From Sharpea azabuensis DSM 18934 (GTDB lineage Bacteria > Bacillota_I > Bacilli_A > Erysipelotrichales > Coprobacillaceae): 64,000 nt of DNA. Of the stretch, positions 25,530 through 34,393 are shown piece by piece; within the stretch, counting starts at the first letter, position 1; the number at the start of each line of letters is the position of its first letter. The position numbers were made by a program, and so were the translations under genes. The stretch is taken from NCBI RefSeq assembly GCF_000702165.1, contig NZ_JNKU01000002.1:34404-98403 (forward strand). The letters are read 5' to 3'. Below the pieces are notes generated by a model. The model did no database searches. It saw nothing but the letters and a program-made list of their open reading frames with translations, and was not told where the DNA came from.

Positions 25530-26756
25530 ATGGGTATTTATGAAGAATTAGAATGGCGTGGGCTGATCAAGGATGTCTCTTCGCCAGAGTTAAGAGAAAA
25601 GCTTAATAAGGGTGGTATGACTTTCTATATCGGTACAGATCCTACTGGTGATTCATTGCATATTGGACACTTTTCAAGCTTTCTTATTTCTAAAAGATTA
25701 AAAGAGGCTGGACATAATCCTATTCTTTTAGTTGGTGGAGGTACTGGCCTAATTGGTGATCCGAAGCCAACAGCAGAAAGACCAATGATTACATATGAAC
25801 AGGTCCAGCATAACTTTGAATGCTTAAAGAAGCAGGCCAGTGATATCTTTGGTTTTGAAGTTGTCAATAACTACGACTGGTATAAAGACATGAACTTCAT
25901 TGACTTCTTACGTGATTATGGCAAGTATTTCAATGTCAATTACATGCTCAACAAAGAAATCATCAAGAGCAGACTTGATGAAGGTATCACATTTGCTGAA
26001 TTCTCTTATATGATTATGCAGGCAATGGATTTCTTTGTCCTACATCAAACAAGAGGCGTTGATATGCAGGTTGCTGGTCAGGACCAGTGGGGCAATATTA
26101 CAGCCGGTATTGAACTAACACGTAAGAAGACAGGAGAAGAGCTCTATGGTATGACAATGCCATTATTGACAAAGAGCGATGGTACAAAGTTTGGTAAGTC
26201 TGAAGGCAAGGCTATCTGGCTTGATCGTGAAAAGACTTCACCATATGAAATGTATCAGTTCTTCTTGAATTCGGAAGATGAAAAGGTTATTGATTACCTG
26301 AAGTTCTTAACATTCTTGGATAAGGATGAAATCATGCGCTTAGAGCAGTCAAATAAAGAAGAACCACATAAAAGAGAAGCACATAAGGCTTTGGCAAGAG
26401 AAGTCATTACCTTCCTTCATGGAGCTGATGCCTATGATGAAGCAGTAAATATTTCTAAAATGCTATTCTCTGGTGAGATTGCCAATTTGACTTATGAACA
26501 GGTTAAGTCATGCTTTGCCTCTGTGCCATCTGTTGAAGTAGATGAAGACATGCAGATTCTTAATGCTTTAGTCAAATGTGGTGCAGCTTCTTCAAATCGT
26601 GAAGCGCGTCAGTTTGTCAAGGGCGGATCTGTTCTTGTCAATGGACAGAAAGTGACTGACGAAAAGTTTGTTGTCAGCAAGGCCAATGCCTATGGCAATA
26701 AAGCGACAGTCATTCGTCGTGGCAAGAAGAAATATTTCGTTATTAATCATAAATAA
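25530..26756 (+). CDS. tyrS: tyrosyl-tRNA synthetase
   Basis: Class I synthetase of 408 residues. The HIGH motif is HIGHF, the KMSKS equivalent is KFGKSEG, and the tyrosine pocket residues lie in YIGTDPTGDSLHIG and QAMDFF...QVAGQDQWGNI. A C-terminal S4-like RNA-binding domain (about 340-408) ends in NGQKVTD. It belongs to the TyrS rather than the TyrZ type as far as the KFGKS motif shows. The ATG at 25530 has AAGGAGG at the right distance. It is monocistronic and controlled by the T-box. Confidence 0.95.
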   Translation: MGIYEELEWRGLIKDVSSPELREKLNKGGMTFYIGTDPTGDSLHIGHFSSFLISKRLKEAGHNPILLVGGGTGLIGDPKPTAERPMITYEQVQHNFECLKKQASDIFGFEVVNNYDWYKDMNFIDFLRDYGKYFNVNYMLNKEIIKSRLDEGITFAEFSYMIMQAMDFFVLHQTRGVDMQVAGQDQWGNITAGIELTRKKTGEELYGMTMPLLTKSDGTKFGKSEGKAIWLDREKTSPYEMYQFFLNSEDEKVIDYLKFLTFLDKDEIMRLEQSNKEEPHKREAHKALAREVITFLHGADAYDEAVNISKMLFSGEIANLTYEQVKSCFASVPSVEVDEDMQILNALVKCGAASSNREARQFVKGGSVLVNGQKVTDEKFVVSKANAYGNKATVIRRGKKKYFVINHK

Positions 26757-26759
26757 TCA

Positions 26760-26793
26760 AAAAGCTCTCAAGTTAAATCTTGGGAGCTTTTAT
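26760..26793. terminator. terminator between convergent tyrS and asnB
   Basis: AAAGCTCTCAAG pairs with CTTGGGAGCTTT around a short AT-rich loop, with A residues before and T residues after. A second hairpin, GAAGC/GCTTC (about 26806-26820), lies before the asnB stop and would serve the minus strand. Confidence 0.75.
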
Positions 26794-26829
26794 GATAAAG
26801 AAAAGAAGCACAAAGGCTTCTTTTAAAAG

Positions 26830-28413
26830 TTATTTTCCAGAATCACCATAGTTGGCAAGAACTCTTGCACTTGGATCATCGACATTGCAGTTTTCCCAAG
26901 TCTTGTTAGGCATCCAGAAGTCTTTGACCCATTTTGCCTGACCGGGATAGAATTCTTCAAAGATATCACGGTAAAGAAGGGATTCTTTGGTAAATGGTGT
27001 ACAGTATGGATATTTCTCTTTAGCTTTCACGAGATCTTCATCGCTATAGAGGCTATTGGCATATTCCTTGAGGTCATCAACCATGCTATGACCAACAGCA
27101 TCGGAGAAGGCTGCTTTTTCACGCATTAGGATATCATCTGGTAATAATCCTGTTCCTTCAAAGGCATGACGCAAAAGATATTTTCCTTTGTTGTAGGTAT
27201 TCATCTTTTTCGCTGGATCAATGCTCATCGCATATTCGACAAAGGCTGTATCGGCAAAAGGTACACGTCCTTCAAGCGAGTTAGCAGAAATGCAACGATC
27301 AGCTCTTAAGACATCATACATATAAAGTTCACGAATACGCTTTGCAGATTCTTCTTGGAATTCCTCAGGAGATGGGGCAAAGTCTGTATACTTGTAGCCA
27401 AAGATTTCATCGCTGACTTCACCAGTCAGGATAACTTTGATGTCAGTATTCTTATGAATATACTCACATAAAATAAACATACCAAGTGATGCCCTGATAG
27501 TCGTAATGTCAAAAGTCTCTAACTGACGAATGACTTCTTTCAGGTGGCCAAGAACATCTTCTCTCGTCATGATGACTTCAGTATGATCTGAGCCAATATA
27601 TTCAGCAACTTCTTTCGCATATTTTAAGTCAATTGGATTACGGTCCATTCCGATTGCAAAAGTCTTGATGGGCTTATCGTTGTTTTCTGCAGCAATCGCA
27701 CAAACTAATGATGAATCAAGTCCGCCTGAAAGCAGGTAGCCAATTGGTGCATCGGATTGCAGACGCTTGATAACTGAAGCTGTCAGCAGACTATTAAGCT
27801 TTGTTGCAATCTGTTCAATGTCATCTTCAACATACATCTTGACATCACCAAGATCGTTATATTTTACAAACTTTTCACCATCATAATAAGAACCAGGTTC
27901 AAAAGGCATAATATCATGACAAAGAGGGAAGAGCGCTTTTGCTGTTGAGGCAAAGGCAATTTTACCTTCTTTTGTATAGCCATAAAACATTGGACGAATG
28001 CCCATCGGATCTCTTGCTGCCATCATTTTTCCACTTTGTGCATCCTTGATGACAAAGGCAAACTCTCCATCAAGCATACGGCAAAGAATATCTAATCCAT
28101 ATTTTCTATATAAAGGCAAGAGTACTTCGCAATCACTATCACTCTTGCAAGTGTAACTTTCTTCTAAATTTTTCTTTAAAGCAGGGTAATTATAGATTTC
28201 ACCATTACACACAAGTTCGCAGTCATTATAATTGAAGGGCTGCATTCCTTTTTCTGATAAATCCATGATGGATAAACGCGCAAAGCCGAATGTAGACTCG
28301 TCAAAGAGTTCAACACGACTCATATCAGGACCGCGATCATCAACCATGTGTAATGCTTGCTTGAATTGTTCAAGAGGGTATTCTCTTGAATCCATCGTTA
28401 AAAAAACACACAT
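26830..28413 (-). CDS. asnB: asparagine synthetase B (glutamine-hydrolysing)
   Basis: The 527-residue enzyme makes Asn from Asp, ATP and glutamine. The N-terminal glutaminase domain starts with the catalytic Cys2 (MCVFLTMDS), which fixes the start at 28413, behind GGAGGA at seven bases; an in-frame start 39 bases further out would bury the catalytic Cys. The C-terminal synthetase domain has the ATP-pyrophosphatase loop LLSGGLDSSLVCAI and the GEVSDEIFGY motif. The length fits the E. coli AsnB class. It stands alone with its own promoter, divergent from the oxidoreductase cluster. Confidence 0.93.
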   Translation of the reverse strand: MCVFLTMDSREYPLEQFKQALHMVDDRGPDMSRVELFDESTFGFARLSIMDLSEKGMQPFNYNDCELVCNGEIYNYPALKKNLEESYTCKSDSDCEVLLPLYRKYGLDILCRMLDGEFAFVIKDAQSGKMMAARDPMGIRPMFYGYTKEGKIAFASTAKALFPLCHDIMPFEPGSYYDGEKFVKYNDLGDVKMYVEDDIEQIATKLNSLLTASVIKRLQSDAPIGYLLSGGLDSSLVCAIAAENNDKPIKTFAIGMDRNPIDLKYAKEVAEYIGSDHTEVIMTREDVLGHLKEVIRQLETFDITTIRASLGMFILCEYIHKNTDIKVILTGEVSDEIFGYKYTDFAPSPEEFQEESAKRIRELYMYDVLRADRCISANSLEGRVPFADTAFVEYAMSIDPAKKMNTYNKGKYLLRHAFEGTGLLPDDILMREKAAFSDAVGHSMVDDLKEYANSLYSDEDLVKAKEKYPYCTPFTKESLLYRDIFEEFYPGQAKWVKDFWMPNKTWENCNVDDPSARVLANYGDSGK

Positions 28414-28443
28414 ATCTATGTCCTCCACTTTTAAATTTTTCTC

Positions 28444-28472
28444 ATCATACAATTTTCTTATCCATTAGTCAA
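28444..28472 (-). promoter_or_regulatory. promoter of asnB
   Basis: Read on the minus strand: TTGACT (28472-28467), 17 bases, TATGAT (28449-28444). Confidence 0.7.
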
Positions 28473-28523
28473 TAAATTATTTTTGCATTAATAATTAAAT
28501 ATTAGAGAAAAGAGAAATCTAAG

Positions 28524-28591
28524 GGCTTACAATTCGCTTTAAAAGGTAGTTGAGCTATAGAAAGGGCGAAAACTAAAAGGCTTACAATTCG
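28524..28591 (+). repeat. pair of 13-bp direct repeats upstream of the oxidoreductase-hyp cluster
   Basis: GGCTTACAATTCG occurs at 28524-28536 and again at 28579-28591, 55 bases apart (about five helical turns). CTAA lies just before each. The second copy ends five bases before the -35 box at 28596. An inverted nine-base copy, GAATTGTAA, overlaps the ribosome site of the gene (28675-28683). The position is right for an activator or repressor site. Confidence 0.6.
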
Positions 28592-28595
28592 GCTA

Positions 28596-28624
28596 TGGAC
28601 AAATATAGGATAGAATGTTAAAAT
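28596..28624 (+). promoter_or_regulatory. promoter of the oxidoreductase-hyp cluster
   Basis: TGGACA (28596-28601), 17 bases, TAAAAT (28619-28624). A small hairpin, CGTGG/CCACG (28633-28647), would lie at the very 5' end of the transcript. Confidence 0.55.
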
Positions 28625-28684
28625 ATTAACAACGTGGACATACCACGATAAAGAATGAGAAATATTTTAAAGGAGAATTGTAAA

Positions 28685-31462
28685 ATGGGGGCTAAAGGAG
28701 ATCCAAATTATCCACTTCGTCCGGAAATTGCGAATGTGGATGGTCCAATGCGTGAACCTGTTGCGAAATTGGGAAAGCTCGTCACGGATAGAATACCTAT
28801 CAAGCTTGGTTTACAAAAAATCACAAAGGATGATCCAGAATATTGGGCAGTAGCACGCTTATGTACTGATGAAGAAGCTGAACTCGCTTTAAAATTTGGC
28901 GGTATTCGTAAACCAAAGACATTTGCTCAGCTAAAAAAGATATCCGGTATTGAGGACACAAAGCTGCAGGAAATGCTGGATCATATGTCTTATACTGGTC
29001 TAATTGAATGGAATTATGAGAATCCACAACATGAAAAACAATATGTCTTACCAATGTTTGTACCTGGTTCAGGGGAATTCTCAAACATGAATAAGGACTT
29101 GATTGAGGAACATCCAGAACTTGGTATGTTCTTTGAACATATGACACGTTTACCACTTGAAAAGGTGACGAAGATTGTTCCTCCAGGAGGAGCGGGCATT
29201 GGCATGCATGTTATTCCTGTTGAGAAGGCCATTGCTATGAATAATGAAGCCATTGGTGTCGAAAAGATTTCTCACTGGCTTGATAAATATGAAGGCAAGT
29301 ACGCTAAATCACCATGTTCCTGTCGTCGTAGTAGAAAAACCTATGATGAAGGATGCGGTGATGATGAAGAAGGTTGGTGTATTGCTGTTGGGGATATGGC
29401 TGATTATGTTGTTGAAACAAATAAAGGCGGTGTCTATATTACCCGTGAGGAAGCCATGGATATTTTCAAACGTGCTGAAGATAATGGCTTTGTCCATCAG
29501 ATTACAAACATTGATGGTGAAAACAAGATCTTTGCGATTTGTAACTGCAACGTCAATGTATGTTATGCCTTAAGAACTTCATTATTGTTTAATACACCAA
29601 ACTTATCACGTTCGGCTTATGTCGCTCATGTTGATAGTGCAAAGTGTGTCGCTTGCGGACGTTGCGTAGAGTTCTGTCCAGCCGGTGCCTTGAAGCTTGG
29701 TCAGAAACTTTGTAAGAAAGATGGCAGCGCTGTAAACTATCCAAAACATGACCTGCCTTGGGATAGAAAGTGGAGCGAAAATGATTGGGATTGGGATTAT
29801 CGTGATCATAACCGTATCGAAGCTCACCGCAGTGGTACAGCACCATGTAAGACAGCCTGTCCTGCTCATATTGCCGTTCAGGGATATCTTAAAATGGCTG
29901 CTGAAGGCAGATATACTGATGCCCTAGCGCTTATTAAGAAAAACAATCCACTTCCTGCTATCTGTGGTCATATCTGTAATCGACGCTGTGAAGATGCATG
30001 TACAAGAGGCACTATTGATGAGGCAGTGGCAATTGATGAAGTCAAGAAATTCATTGCCATGCATGACCTCAATAGTGAAACAAGATATATCCCTAAGAAA
30101 GTCATTCCTCGTGTTGATGGCGATTTCTCTCAAGATAAGGTTGCTATTATCGGGGCAGGGCCTGCCGGTCTTTCATGCGCTTATTATCTAGCTGAGAAAG
30201 GCTATCAGCCTACAATCTTTGAAAAGAATGAAAAACCTGGTGGTATGCTTGTCTATGGTATTCCATCCTATAAGCTTGAAAAAGATATTATTCAGGCGGA
30301 AATTGATATTATCAAAGAAATGGGTGTTGAAATCAAGACAGGTATTGAAGTGGGTAAAGATATTACTATTGATGCTTTACGAAAGCAAGGCTATAAGGCA
30401 TTCTATCTTGCGATTGGAGCTCAGGGAGGCAGAAGCATCCAGGTGTCTGGTGAAGACGGTCAGGGCGTTGTCAGTGCAGTTGATTTCCTTAAAGAAATCA
30501 ATGCTACTGAAAGCTATGTCTTGAAGGGTGATGTTGTCGTTGTTGGTGGTGGCAATGTTGCCATTGACTGTTCACGCGATGGACGTCGTGTTGGTGCCCA
30601 TGTCACGCAGGTTTCCCTAGAAACAAGAGACATCATGCCAGCAAGCGAAGAAGAAGTTGAAGAAGCCTTGGAAGATGGTGTCAAGATGTGCTTTGGCTGG
30701 GGTCCAAAGGAGATTCTCAAAAACGAGAACAACGAAGTAACAGGTATCGTCTTTAAGAAATGTCTGTCGGTAAAGGATGAGAGCGGCCGCTTCAATCCAC
30801 AATATGATGAAGATGATACGATGACAATTTCATGCGGACATGTTGTTTTAGCAGTTGGTCAGAGCATTGTCTGGGGTGACTTGCTGAAAGGTGAAAATGT
30901 TGAACTTGATCGTCGTGGATGTGTCGTTGCGAACAAGGAAACATATCAGACAAGCCAGCCTGATATCTTTGCTGGTGGGGATGTTTATACAGGACCTAAG
31001 TTTGCGATTGATGCTATTGCAGCTGGTAAGGAAGGAGCCATTTCTATTCACCGCTTTGTTCAGCCACATACATCACTTACAATTGGACGTAACAAGAATG
31101 ATTATGTTGAACTGGATAAAGAGAATATTCTAGTTGAATCATATGATAATGGGAAACGTCAGGTTCCTGCTAAGAAAGCCAATACTAAGCCATTAAGCTT
31201 TAGAGACTATCAAGAAGTCTTTACTGAAGAGCAGGTGAAGAAAGAAGCTGCGCGCTGCTTAAGTTGTGGCAAGACTGTTGTGGATGAAAATCACTGCGTT
31301 GGATGTGGTATCTGTACGACAAAATGTGAATTTGATGCCATTCATTTAGAAAGAGATCATCCTGAATGTTCAACAATGCGTAAGAGTGAAGATAAGATGC
31401 GTTATATTCTCCCTTATGCAGCTAAGCAAGCCATTCATATTAAATTTGGGAAGAAGAAGTGA
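28685..31462 (+). CDS. multidomain Fe-S/FAD/NAD(P)H oxidoreductase (GltD-like with ferredoxin domains)
   Basis: The protein has 925 residues. The N-terminal third is a winged-helix-like and Cys-rich domain, with CSCRRSR at 211 and CNCNVNVC further on. A 4Fe-4S ferredoxin motif, CVACGRCVEFCP, begins at about 321. A GltD-type cluster domain follows (CKTACPAHIAVQGYL at about 388, then CGHICNRRCEDAC). The FAD site is GAGPAG at about 490 and the NADPH site is VVGGGNVAIDCSRDGRRVG at about 619. A last 4Fe-4S motif (CVGCGICTTKC) lies near 870. It should pass electrons between NAD(P)H and a low-potential partner. No glutamate synthase large subunit is near, so it is probably not GltD itself. AAGGAG precedes the ATG at 28685. 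First gene of the hyp-like cluster. Confidence 0.85.
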   Translation: MGAKGDPNYPLRPEIANVDGPMREPVAKLGKLVTDRIPIKLGLQKITKDDPEYWAVARLCTDEEAELALKFGGIRKPKTFAQLKKISGIEDTKLQEMLDHMSYTGLIEWNYENPQHEKQYVLPMFVPGSGEFSNMNKDLIEEHPELGMFFEHMTRLPLEKVTKIVPPGGAGIGMHVIPVEKAIAMNNEAIGVEKISHWLDKYEGKYAKSPCSCRRSRKTYDEGCGDDEEGWCIAVGDMADYVVETNKGGVYITREEAMDIFKRAEDNGFVHQITNIDGENKIFAICNCNVNVCYALRTSLLFNTPNLSRSAYVAHVDSAKCVACGRCVEFCPAGALKLGQKLCKKDGSAVNYPKHDLPWDRKWSENDWDWDYRDHNRIEAHRSGTAPCKTACPAHIAVQGYLKMAAEGRYTDALALIKKNNPLPAICGHICNRRCEDACTRGTIDEAVAIDEVKKFIAMHDLNSETRYIPKKVIPRVDGDFSQDKVAIIGAGPAGLSCAYYLAEKGYQPTIFEKNEKPGGMLVYGIPSYKLEKDIIQAEIDIIKEMGVEIKTGIEVGKDITIDALRKQGYKAFYLAIGAQGGRSIQVSGEDGQGVVSAVDFLKEINATESYVLKGDVVVVGGGNVAIDCSRDGRRVGAHVTQVSLETRDIMPASEEEVEEALEDGVKMCFGWGPKEILKNENNEVTGIVFKKCLSVKDESGRFNPQYDEDDTMTISCGHVVLAVGQSIVWGDLLKGENVELDRRGCVVANKETYQTSQPDIFAGGDVYTGPKFAIDAIAAGKEGAISIHRFVQPHTSLTIGRNKNDYVELDKENILVESYDNGKRQVPAKKANTKPLSFRDYQEVFTEEQVKKEAARCLSCGKTVVDENHCVGCGICTTKCEFDAIHLERDHPECSTMRKSEDKMRYILPYAAKQAIHIKFGKKK

Positions 31463-31467
31463 TCTAA

Positions 31468-31818
31468 ATGCATGAATTAGGTGTTGTATTTAAGATTATT
31501 GATGATTTAGAAGAGGTTGCACAAGAGAACGATCTGAAAAAGATCAGCACTGTAACCCTCTCACTTGGGGAAGTATCAACGGTCATACCGGAATACTTAG
31601 AAGATTGCTGGAAATGGGCAAGACAAAGAACGGATCTTTTAAAAGATGCGGAACTGAAAATTGAGACCATTCCAGCCATCACTTACTGCAGCAATTGCAA
31701 GCAGACATATGAGACAGTAAAATATGCCAAAATATGCCCACATTGCGGCAGTGATCAGACTTGGCTTATACAGGGAAATGAATTTCTGATCAAAGAAATT
31801 GAAGTACCTGATGAGTAG
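31468..31818 (+). CDS. hypA: hydrogenase/urease nickel chaperone HypA
   Basis: The 116-residue protein is full length for HypA. The N-terminal MHE, whose His2 binds nickel, is intact, which also fixes the start. The zinc site has Cys74, Cys77, Cys90 and Cys93 (CSNC and CPHC). HypA delivers Ni(II) to hydrogenase or urease together with HypB. Neither target enzyme is encoded in this window. It begins five bases after the oxidoreductase stop, so the two are cotranscribed. Confidence 0.93.
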   Translation: MHELGVVFKIIDDLEEVAQENDLKKISTVTLSLGEVSTVIPEYLEDCWKWARQRTDLLKDAELKIETIPAITYCSNCKQTYETVKYAKICPHCGSDQTWLIQGNEFLIKEIEVPDE

Positions 31819-31845
31819 ATTGAAATAAGACTTGGGAGGTTATTT

Positions 31846-32925
31846 ATGTTATTTCAATTATATGGTGACACAGCCCTCTGGCAGATTCTTGGCTGGATTC
31901 TTGTATTTGTGGGCTTGATTGTCATGAATGAAATCGGAAGACGTACAGTCAAAGGTGGTATTGCTGTATTTGTTGTTCTTCCACTTGCTTTAACAGCTTA
32001 TTTTATTGCCATCAAGATTGGGGCAATGGCCCATGCAAGCTGGGCGCTAAATAATCCAACACATGTTTATATGAATGGCTGGTTCCATTATGCTAAGCTT
32101 TATGCTGCTGATATTGGATGCGTTGGTTTCTTGATGCTCAAATACCAATGGGGACTTGGTAAAAAGGAATGGTTTAAGCCATGGCCATTTATTATTGTTG
32201 CAATTAATATCTTGATTGCTGTCGCATCTGACTTCGAATCAGCTTATAATGGATTTGTAGCAGGTGGCATGGCTGGTGGATGGTGGAAGTCCACTGAGGA
32301 TGTCTGGCTTTATGGCGGCTGGTGGAATGTTGTCAACGGCATTGCCGGTCTCTTGAATATTCTCTGCATGACAGGCTGGTGGGGTATCTATACTTCGAAG
32401 AAGAAGGATGATATGCTTTGGCCTGATATGACAATCTGGTTTATTTTAGCCTATGATATCTGGAATTTCACTTATACTTATTGTAATTTACCAACTCACA
32501 CATGGTATTGCGGGGTTGCTCTCTTATTGGCCCCAACATTTGCGAATGCCTTCTGGAATAAAGGTGGATGGATTCAAAATAGAGCTAATACCTTAGCTGT
32601 CTGGTGCATGTTTGCTCAGGTTTTCCCACTCTTCCAGATTACAAAGCCTTTCTCAGTGTTACCTTCTCTTTACAAAGGAGCAGTAGCTCACGGTGTAACA
32701 GCTTTTGATATGACAAAAATCAATTCCATCAAAGCTTTAACCGAAGCTGGCATTACAGCTAATCCAACAGCACAGGGTGTTGTTGCCTTGCTTGCACTTG
32801 CGATGAACGTGATTACTTTAGCTGTTATTTTCAAAAGAGCGAAACAACAGCATAAGAATCCATACACACATGAAATCTTTACTGGTACACGTGATTTTGA
32901 AGAAGCTATCGCTAGAAAAGCCTAA
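31846..32925 (+). CDS. polytopic membrane protein (DUF5692-like)
   Basis: The 359-residue protein has about nine hydrophobic segments and is rich in Trp. Polar or charged residues lie within helices (NEIGRRT, SDFESAYNG, FILAYDIWNFTYTY). From memory it resembles DUF5692, an uncharacterised membrane family. GGGAGG precedes the ATG. It sits between hypA and the regulator, so it may be the membrane partner (transporter or electron-transfer anchor) of the cluster. It shows no heme or quinone motif I can name. The C-terminal tail is charged and cytoplasmic. A terminator follows. Confidence 0.65.
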   Translation: MLFQLYGDTALWQILGWILVFVGLIVMNEIGRRTVKGGIAVFVVLPLALTAYFIAIKIGAMAHASWALNNPTHVYMNGWFHYAKLYAADIGCVGFLMLKYQWGLGKKEWFKPWPFIIVAINILIAVASDFESAYNGFVAGGMAGGWWKSTEDVWLYGGWWNVVNGIAGLLNILCMTGWWGIYTSKKKDDMLWPDMTIWFILAYDIWNFTYTYCNLPTHTWYCGVALLLAPTFANAFWNKGGWIQNRANTLAVWCMFAQVFPLFQITKPFSVLPSLYKGAVAHGVTAFDMTKINSIKALTEAGITANPTAQGVVALLALAMNVITLAVIFKRAKQQHKNPYTHEIFTGTRDFEEAIARKA

Positions 32926-32941
32926 AATACTGAACACAATC

Positions 32942-32973
32942 AACACCTGCCAGTAGTTCTGACAGGTGTTTTC
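32942..32973 (+). terminator. terminator inside the hyp-like cluster
   Basis: AACACCTG (32942-32949) pairs with CAGGTGTT (32963-32970), followed by a short TTTT. It separates the structural genes from the regulator-hypB-hypB part and may reduce rather than stop transcription. Confidence 0.65.
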
Positions 32974-32988
32974 TATAAGGAGGATATC

Positions 32989-33711
32989 ATGAAATTTGAA
33001 AAGCTTACAGTCCCAACACAGCGCGAACTCTTTATTAAGAAAATGCAGGAAATGATTCTTTCTGGCGAATTACCAGCGCATAGCCGGATTCCTCCAGAAC
33101 GCGATCTTGCCAAGCAAATGGGCATTAGCCGCAGCGTTGTCAATACAGGGATTGCTATACTTGAATATCAGGGATTTTTACAAGTGATCAATCGTCAAGG
33201 TACTTTTGTTGCGGACTATAAGAAGACGGCAAGTATCGAGACACTTAATGCTATTATGCGTCTTAAGGGAGATGTCCTAACTGATCATGATATACGTTCC
33301 ATTTTAGAAATTAGATGGGCATTAGAAAAGCTGACCATGCGTAATGCTCTAGAGCTAAGCGAAAATGATCTTGAGAAGCTTAGAGTCATTGTCGAAAATA
33401 TCAAGACTTCTACATCCTACTATGAGGCTTCATGCCATGCTCTTGATTTCCAGATCACGATGGCAGATATGGGAGAAAATGATATGCTCGGCTTGATTAT
33501 TACTACATTCCGTAATCCATGTATTGCCATGTGGATGCGATTTTGCAAGATCTATGGCATTGAGAAACTCTATATGCACACAAGAACATCGTGGGAGCTT
33601 TTAAAAAAGCGTGATTATAACGGAGCTCTGGAATGGATTGAAACCTTCACAAAAGAGGCTATTGATGGTAAATATACGCTCTATGAAAAAGATATGAGAA
33701 AGCAGGGATAA
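32989..33711 (+). CDS. GntR-family regulator with FCD-like domain
   Basis: The 240-residue protein has an N-terminal GntR winged helix (IPPERDLAKQMGISRSVVNTGIAIL, in parts, about 25-65) and an all-helical C-terminal domain of the FadR/FCD type. FCD domains usually bind a metal through Asp and three His. Here the usual FH step reads FQ, although MHTRTSWELL near the end keeps one His, so the ligand site is altered. AAGGAGG precedes the ATG. It is followed three bases later by hypB, so it probably controls this cluster. Confidence 0.82.
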   Translation: MKFEKLTVPTQRELFIKKMQEMILSGELPAHSRIPPERDLAKQMGISRSVVNTGIAILEYQGFLQVINRQGTFVADYKKTASIETLNAIMRLKGDVLTDHDIRSILEIRWALEKLTMRNALELSENDLEKLRVIVENIKTSTSYYEASCHALDFQITMADMGENDMLGLIITTFRNPCIAMWMRFCKIYGIEKLYMHTRTSWELLKKRDYNGALEWIETFTKEAIDGKYTLYEKDMRKQG

Positions 33712-33714
33712 GAG

Positions 33715-34392
33715 ATGAATAAAAGAGAATATGAAATCCTCGAGACAAAAGAGAATATACTAGCGGATAATAATTTAAGTGCTAATTGTGTACGTGAAGA
33801 ACTGAAGAAGCATAAAGTCTTTATGGTGAATCTGATGGCTTCCCCAGGTGCTGGAAAAACAACACTTCTTGTACGGACAATTAACGAACTAAAAGATCAA
33901 TATCGCATTGGTGTCATGGAAGCGGATGTCGATAGCGATGTCGATACAGCTGCCGTTGTCAAAGCGGGAGCAAAGGCATTACAGCTTCATACAGGCGGTA
34001 GCTGCCATATGGATGCAGACATGACCATGCGTGGCATAACTGCATTAGGACTTGATGATCTTGATGTGCTTTTCTTGGAAAATGTTGGTAATTTAGTCTG
34101 TCCGGCTGAATTTGATGTCGGTGCAACAAAGAAAGTTACAATCCTTTCCGTGCCTGAGGGAGATGATAAGCCTTTAAAGTATCCGTTGATGTTTGAAGTG
34201 ACAGATTTACTTCTGGTAGGAAAAATGGATGTATTGCCTGTCTTTGATTTCGATATTGAAAGATGCAAGAGCTATGTTGCCAAGCTCAATGATCATATTG
34301 ATGTTATTCCGCTTTCACAAAAGACAGGAGAAGGCTTTGAAGCATGGATCGAATGGCTAAAAGAACAGATAGAAATGGTAAAAGGTGAGTAG
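33715..34392 (+). CDS. hypB: HypB-family nickel-insertion GTPase, first copy
   Basis: The 225-residue SIMIBI GTPase has Walker A SPGAGKTT (43-50) and the switch region VMEADVDSDVD. The metal-site residues are Cys97-His98 (SCHMDADM) and Cys129 in ENVGNLVCPAEFD. The guanine motif is GKMD instead of NKxD. It lacks the N-terminal CCGCG nickel motif and the His-rich stretch of some HypB proteins. Together with HypA it should insert nickel into an apo-enzyme in a GTP-dependent way. The next gene is a second HypB. Confidence 0.9.
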   Translation: MNKREYEILETKENILADNNLSANCVREELKKHKVFMVNLMASPGAGKTTLLVRTINELKDQYRIGVMEADVDSDVDTAAVVKAGAKALQLHTGGSCHMDADMTMRGITALGLDDLDVLFLENVGNLVCPAEFDVGATKKVTILSVPEGDDKPLKYPLMFEVTDLLLVGKMDVLPVFDFDIERCKSYVAKLNDHIDVIPLSQKTGEGFEAWIEWLKEQIEMVKGE

Positions 34393-34393
34393 A

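Noticed and set aside
28524..28591. The two 13-bp repeats as the start of a CRISPR array
   Set aside because: There are only two short copies, the repeat is too short, and no cas genes are nearby; they lie in promoter position.
28685..31462. Calling the large oxidoreductase the glutamate synthase small subunit (GltD)
   Set aside because: It is almost twice the GltD length, has extra ferredoxin and Cys-rich domains, and no GltB gene is adjacent.
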